In this document: piece after piece, positions 21,218 to 23,397 of the stretch
Layout of the letters: the number at the start of each line of letters is the position of its first letter
Numbering within the stretch: position 1 is the stretch's first letter
Origin: a virus
Strand: one strand, 5' to 3'
Virus record (IMG/VR): IMGVR_UViG_3300028025_001788
Span: 1 to 23,397 of that record
DNA: 23,397 nucleotides
Notes under the pieces: model-generated
What the model saw: only the letters and a program-made list of their open reading frames with translations
What the model was told of the DNA's origin: nothing
Databases searched by the model: none
Translations under genes and position numbers: made by a program

Positions 21218-21456
21218 TTCTCTTGTGCCTTTCTTAGTATTGCTCTAGCAAAATCAATCAAAGTAACTACATCACCATCAGCATTATTTGGATAACACTC
21301 ATCAAATACTTGTGTTATTTCCTCATCTGTTAATGTCTTTGCTGGACGGGTGTAGAGAAGTTGTGAATTACCTTTTAATTCAAAAGGGGGGTTGCCGTCT
21401 TTATATTCCCACCCACTTGGATAATGGGTTCTCCACGCTACTGGTTCATTGTTCAT
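21214..21456 (-). CDS. NEPVAW/YTRPAK small phage protein, duplicate copy B
   Basis: An 80-residue protein. The start is the ATG at 21456, overlapping the upstream stop as ATGA with AAGG a normal distance away; the extension to 21495 is not needed. It has the modular pattern NEPVAWRTHYPSGWEY, SQLLYTRPAKTLTDEEI, then VVTLIDFARAILRKAQEK, seen in many small phage proteins of unknown function. The upstream gene (21453-21863) carries the same NEPVAW, LYTHPAK and FANAILRK elements, so the two are tandem duplicates. Two blocks of nearly identical DNA (21 and 23 bases) mark the matching ends. No catalytic motif is visible. Confidence 0.78.
   Translation of the reverse strand: MNNEPVAWRTHYPSGWEYKDGNPPFELKGNSQLLYTRPAKTLTDEEITQVFDECYPNNADGDVVTLIDFARAILRKAQEK
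21221..21243. repeat. Direct repeat of 23 bases (22 of 23 identical) with 21457-21479
   Basis: The sequence beginning TCTTGTGCCTTTC matches 21457-21479 at 22 of 23 positions. It encodes AILRKxQE at the C-terminus of each tandem paralogue and also contains the ribosome site (AAGAAAGG on the - strand) of the gene that follows each copy, so the duplicated unit carries its own coupling signal. Confidence 0.85.
21432..21452. repeat. Direct repeat (copy in gene B) of 21 bases, identical at 21683-21703
   Basis: The 21-base sequence beginning TCCACGCTACTGG occurs identically at 21432-21452 and 21683-21703. It encodes the NEPVAW element of the two tandem paralogues on the - strand. Identity at third codon positions suggests a recent duplication or gene conversion. 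Confidence 0.85.
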
Positions 21457-21863
21457 TCTTGTACCTTTCTTAGTATTGCGTTTGCAAAGTGCCATTCTCT
21501 AGGTCTATGGTCGTTTGCTGGGATGTTGTTAACTACATCAAGCCACAAATCTTCAATTTCTTTAACCGATGGCTCTTTGTATTCTTTTGCTGGATGGGTA
21601 TAGAGTGGAATATCATCCCAACTTTCTTTTTCATTTGTAACTCTTGTGTCAGTAAAGCCAAACTGCAATTCATCTTTACCTATCCACGCTACTGGTTCAT
21701 TGTCATAAACACCGCTAGATTTTTCATATTTCAACGCTTCTATTTCAGCTTGTTGCTGGCGTAGCATTGTTGCTGCTGGTTGGGCTATATCCAATATATC
21801 TCTTGGCATATCCATGTACCCATTTAACCTATCCAAATATTTAGCTAGTTCATTTGCGTTCAT
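21453..21863 (-). CDS. NEPVAW/YTHPAK small phage protein, duplicate copy A
   Basis: A 136-residue protein. I use the ATG at 21863 because it overlaps the stop of the 53-aa upstream gene as ATGA; the TTG at 21896 lies inside that gene. Residues 1-60 are a charged helix with coiled-coil character (NELAKYLDRLNGYMDMPRDI, MLRQQQAEIEALKYEKSS), absent from copy B. Then come NEPVAWIGKDELQFG, IPLYTHPAKEYKEPSVKEIE and HFANAILRKVQE, the same module as the following gene. The family is widespread in phages with no known function. Neither copy has a conserved Cys, His or acidic pair that would suggest an enzyme. Confidence 0.78.
   Translation of the reverse strand: MNANELAKYLDRLNGYMDMPRDILDIAQPAATMLRQQQAEIEALKYEKSSGVYDNEPVAWIGKDELQFGFTDTRVTNEKESWDDIPLYTHPAKEYKEPSVKEIEDLWLDVVNNIPANDHRPREWHFANAILRKVQE
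21457..21479. repeat. Direct repeat of 23 bases (22 of 23 identical) with 21221-21243
   Basis: Partner of the 21221-21243 block. It covers the AILRKVQ codons of copy A and the ribosome site for copy B. Confidence 0.85.
21683..21703. repeat. Direct repeat (copy in gene A) of 21 bases, identical at 21432-21452
   Basis: Second copy of the NEPVAW-encoding 21-base block, 251 bases from the first. It is a perfect match while the protein segments between the shared blocks differ strongly. Confidence 0.85.
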
Positions 21864-22021
21864 AGCTCTTGCAACTCCTTGATGTGTTGATAACAAGCAG
21901 CAATCTCTTCAGACTGTAAGCGTAACACTTTAATAGCTTCTTGAATCAAGCCACACTCTTTAACTGCATACGGATTGCCGTAGCGTTGGTCTAGTGCTTC
22001 AATAAGTTCTTTCACATCCAT
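21860..22021 (-). CDS. Small helical protein, 53 aa
   Basis: A 53-residue gene below the size cut-off. It reads DVKELIEALDQRYGNPYAVK, then ECGLIQEAIKVLRLQSEEIA and ACYQHIKELQEL, an amphipathic helical protein with a likely coiled coil in the second half. The start overlaps the end of the membrane protein gene by 10 bases with GAAA/ATTTC sequence before it, and the stop overlaps the next ATG as ATGA. The pattern of a small Leu/Glu/Gln helix resembles many short phage proteins in this kind of cluster. The function is unknown. Confidence 0.72.
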   Translation of the reverse strand: MDVKELIEALDQRYGNPYAVKECGLIQEAIKVLRLQSEEIAACYQHIKELQEL

Positions 22022-22251
22022 TTTGAAATCTCCATAATGATAAATGTTAATACACCAAAAGCATACAATGCAGTCGCTACACCTTCAACTAAGACAAGCG
22101 GTGCATCGTCTTGAACATAGCCAGCAGTAGTCCATAAACCACTACCAATCAATCCAAACAAGATGTTAAGTGGATAGATATTAAAGCTGGTCAATGCTAT
22201 GCCAATAAGACACAAAGCAGTACCATACCATTTTAAACTAGAAAGAGTCAT
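22012..22251 (-). CDS. Small membrane protein with three TM segments
   Basis: A 79-residue protein. The start is the ATG at 22251, preceded by a strong GGAGGA about 6 bases upstream; the longer frame to 22287 adds residues that belong to the upstream gene. Hydrophobic segments lie at about residues 8-22 (WYGTALCLIGIAL), 28-44 (LNILFGLIGSGLW) and 50-73 (VEGVATALYAFGVLTFI). A conserved-looking SFNIYPLN turn and YVQDDAP turn lie between them. I recall this KWYG...NIYPLN pattern from cyanophage and other aquatic phage membrane proteins of unknown function. Its place in the replication arm suggests an early role at the membrane rather than lysis, but this is inference. Confidence 0.78.
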   Translation of the reverse strand: MTLSSLKWYGTALCLIGIALTSFNIYPLNILFGLIGSGLWTTAGYVQDDAPLVLVEGVATALYAFGVLTFIIMEISKWM

Positions 22252-22429
22252 ATTCAAATCCTCCAGCAATCTCAACCTCCATATCACCTAAGTCTTCTTC
22301 TTTGATATCTGTAGGAGCTAGGTTCTCTGCCATGATGTAGCAGTCTTCTTCAGTATTGCCGTAGCAAGTAACATAGTAAGTCTTGGTAACTTTAAATGTT
22401 GCTGTCAATCCTCTTGGTTCGCTTCTCAT
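22238..22429 (-). CDS. Small acidic protein, 63 aa
   Basis: A 63-residue protein. The ATG at 22429 overlaps the upstream stop as ATGA and has GGAG 6 bases before it, which decides it over the ATG at 22441. It reads RGLTATFKVTKTYYVTCYGN, then TEEDCYIMAENLAPTDIKEE and MEVEIAGGFEYDSF. The pattern of a beta hairpin, a Cys-containing helix and a beta end resembles a small phage family in which 'ATFKV...YYVxC' strands are followed by an acidic helix. The function is unknown. The last 14 bases overlap the membrane protein start and contain its ribosome site. Confidence 0.72.
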   Translation of the reverse strand: MRSEPRGLTATFKVTKTYYVTCYGNTEEDCYIMAENLAPTDIKEEDLGDMEVEIAGGFEYDSF

Positions 22430-22746
22430 TTCTTTCTCCATTCATCAATGATTGTATCTAGTTTACTGCCTTCCAACCACTCGAACTGCTCCATACGATT
22501 ATCGCAGTTTACTACGATAGGTGCTACTGCTTCAAAATCTACATTCCATGCTGCATCACGAAGCCACTTATAACGCTCAGCATCAGCCCATATTTCTTTG
22601 TTATCTTGAATCTTGCTAAACACATTGGTGTTGATGTTACGCAGTCTGTCAATCTCATTGCATAGCTCAGTAATGTAACGACGGGTAACATGGTAATCGT
22701 CTTTCTCAGCGTAGCGTCGTGCTTGAGTAACTAAATCTTCGTTCAT
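22426..22746 (-). CDS. Conserved phage protein with ADAERYKWLRD motif
   Basis: A 106-residue protein. It carries IWADAERYKWLRDAAWN at about residues 52-68, a motif shared by many small phage and prophage proteins of unknown function. The N-terminal half is a charged helix (EDLVTQARRYAEKDDYHVTR, then LCNEIDRLRN) and the C-terminus is QFEWLEGSKLDTIIDEW. It is preceded by TTAAGGACACACC before the ATG, a ribosome-site module also used by two genes upstream. Both ends have ATGA overlaps. No catalytic residues can be assigned. Confidence 0.78.
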   Translation of the reverse strand: MNEDLVTQARRYAEKDDYHVTRRYITELCNEIDRLRNINTNVFSKIQDNKEIWADAERYKWLRDAAWNVDFEAVAPIVVNCDNRMEQFEWLEGSKLDTIIDEWRKK

Positions 22747-23018
22747 GGTGTGTCCTTAACTAATCTATAAGTATACAGTCCGTTATCTAAATGTTTCTTT
22801 TCAATAACATGACTTCCAAATCTTTCTTTTCTTAAATTTCTAAGTTGTGCGCTTATGCTTGCTTCAGGGTCTCCAGTTAAGTCAGCCAATTCACCGAGTG
22901 TAAACCAATTACCGTTCTCTATCGTGTTGTAAATGCGTTGTATCTGTCCTGTTAAGCGTCCAGAATCCCTTGAATGTACATAATCGTTACCATCAAATCT
23001 TAATGATTCTTGAATCAT
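22743..23018 (-). CDS. Winged-helix DNA-binding protein
   Basis: A 91-residue protein. Residues 20-85 follow a widely distributed phage pattern: GRLTGQIQRIYNTIENGNWF, then TLGELADLTGDPEASISAQL, RNLRKERFGS, and a wing GLYTYRLV. The helix-turn-helix lies at about residues 40-62. It is probably a sequence-specific DNA-binding regulator. Its position early in the replication arm, right after the helicase end, would fit control of early or middle transcription. The target is unknown. It is preceded by AATTAAGGATACATC before the ATG, almost identical to the leader of the neighbouring small gene. Its stop overlaps the next start as ATGA. Confidence 0.82.
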   Translation of the reverse strand: MIQESLRFDGNDYVHSRDSGRLTGQIQRIYNTIENGNWFTLGELADLTGDPEASISAQLRNLRKERFGSHVIEKKHLDNGLYTYRLVKDTP

Positions 23019-23033
23019 GATGTATCCTTAATT
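23019..23033 (-). promoter_or_regulatory. Repeated ribosome-site module AATTAAGGATACATC
   Basis: The 15 bases directly before the ATG of the winged-helix gene are AATTAAGGATACATC. They match the 15 bases before the ATG at 23204 (AATTAAGGATACATT) at 14 positions. AAGGA is the Shine-Dalgarno core, 7 bases from the ATG. Confidence 0.75.
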
Positions 23034-23204
23034 GTAAACTGGAATATCTTTACCAATATCATGTATGTGGAAAGAGGTAAGTAACGACATAATCTCATAG
23101 TCGGTAAGAGGAATAACAGTACCGTTTTTGTAAATGACACTTTTATCTTTAATGACATCAATATCGTTGTGATTGATTAAAATATTTGTTAATTTCATGC
23201 TCAT
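23028..23204 (-). CDS. Small protein, 58 aa, unknown
   Basis: A 58-residue gene below the size cut-off. Its ATG overlaps the helicase stop as ATGA (23201-23204), with AAGGA about 7 bases upstream. It reads KLTNILINHNDIDVIKDKSV, then IYKNGTVIPLTDYEIMSLLT, and SFHIHDIGKDIPVYN. The mix of short strands and a helix (DYEIMSLLT) has the look of a small alpha/beta protein. I do not recognise a family. It sits between the helicase and the winged-helix protein, so an early accessory role is likely. A second ATG two codons in is equally usable. Confidence 0.7.
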   Translation of the reverse strand: MSMKLTNILINHNDIDVIKDKSVIYKNGTVIPLTDYEIMSLLTSFHIHDIGKDIPVYN

Positions 23205-23397
23205 AATGTATCCTTAATTTCCATCATTCGTCCAGTGTTAGGATTGTATAACAAATCACTAGCACTACCAGTATAACCACTAAATCTATTTTTAAGAACT
23301 CTAACATGAGTTGTATTCCTTTCAATAGCATCTAATGCCTGTCCGTTGCGTTCTAATCCTATCACAATGTCAGATAGCTGAGCAATCGAGCCTGAGC
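23201..23397 (-). CDS. Replicative DNA helicase (T7 gp4/DnaB-like), C-terminal fragment
   Basis: Only the last 64 residues are in the window; the gene continues beyond the right edge. The fragment reads SGSIAQLSDIVIGLERNGQA, then VRVLKNRFSGYTG and LLYNPNTGRMMEI. This matches the end of the RecA-like helicase domain of T7 gp4 and other DnaB-type helicases, where LSDxxIxLERN is followed by RVLKxRFTGxTG and YNxxTG. The arginine/lysine pair in this segment is part of the inter-subunit nucleotide site. Together with the polymerase, SSB and flap nuclease it completes a T7-type replisome. Whether a primase domain is fused upstream cannot be seen. Confidence 0.92.
   Translation of the reverse strand, partial: SGSIAQLSDIVIGLERNGQALDAIERNTTHVRVLKNRFSGYTGSASDLLYNPNTGRMMEIKDTL
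23205..23219 (-). promoter_or_regulatory. Repeated ribosome-site module AATTAAGGATACATT
   Basis: This copy lies inside the last helicase codons (EIKDTL) and serves the 58-aa gene. A third, less exact version, GTTAAGGACACACC, stands at 22747-22760 before the ATG of the ADAERYKWLRD gene. Confidence 0.75.

Overview
The window is a continuous piece of a tailed double-stranded DNA phage genome, most likely a short-tailed (T7-like/podovirus-type) phage of an aquatic proteobacterium. The case rests on four things. There is a T7-type replication set: DnaB/gp4-like helicase C-terminus, gp5-like family A polymerase, gp2.5-like ssDNA-binding protein and a flap-type 5' exonuclease. There is a gp11/gp12-like tail tube pair followed by large Ala/Gln-rich ejection-type proteins. 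There is a B12-dependent ribonucleotide reductase, which is common in aquatic phages. The host guess comes from gene families (DUF1289, DUF3310, FkbM, small phage families known from freshwater and marine phages) and is an inference. No integrase, repressor or RNA polymerase lies in the window. The polymerase carries Tyr at the O-helix position that has been associated with virulent phages.

Layout. Positions 1-11309 are all on the + strand and form the virion/lysis arm. In order: the end of a glycine-rich adhesin-like protein, a small conserved protein, a complete second glycine-rich fibre protein, a one-TM holin/XhlA-like protein, three tiny Lys-rich proteins, a possible promoter just before the tail genes, two tail tube/adaptor proteins, an inserted HNH (endonuclease VII-type) gene, a tail fibre and its chaperone-like partner, a small gp13/GNAT-like protein, three ejection-type internal virion proteins, a holin of the 3TM/GTA type and an M15 peptidase endolysin.

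Positions 11355-23397 are all on the - strand and form the replication/nucleotide arm, read right to left: helicase C-terminus, a cluster of small accessory proteins (including a tandem-duplicated pair), DUF1289, an FkbM methyltransferase, DNA polymerase, ssDNA-binding protein, flap nuclease, a PD-(D/E)XK nuclease, a DEDD exonuclease with zinc ribbon, DUF3310, a GT9-like glycosyltransferase, a hidden 51-aa protein, a GIY-YIG endonuclease, class II ribonucleotide reductase and a second PD-(D/E)XK nuclease. The two arms converge at a strong intrinsic terminator (about 11306-11334). Its T-tract serves only the leftward transcript.

The genes are packed with almost no intergenic DNA. Most junctions are ATGA or TAATG/TGATG overlaps, so translation is probably coupled along both arms. 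Five real small genes are not captured by a simple 60-codon ORF cut-off: 2181-2333, 14165-14320, 21077-21217, 21860-22021 and 23028-23204. Two - strand genes run far out of frame into the next gene and gain basic C-terminal tails. No stretch over 300 bases lacks a gene. No tRNA, CRISPR array or IS element was seen.
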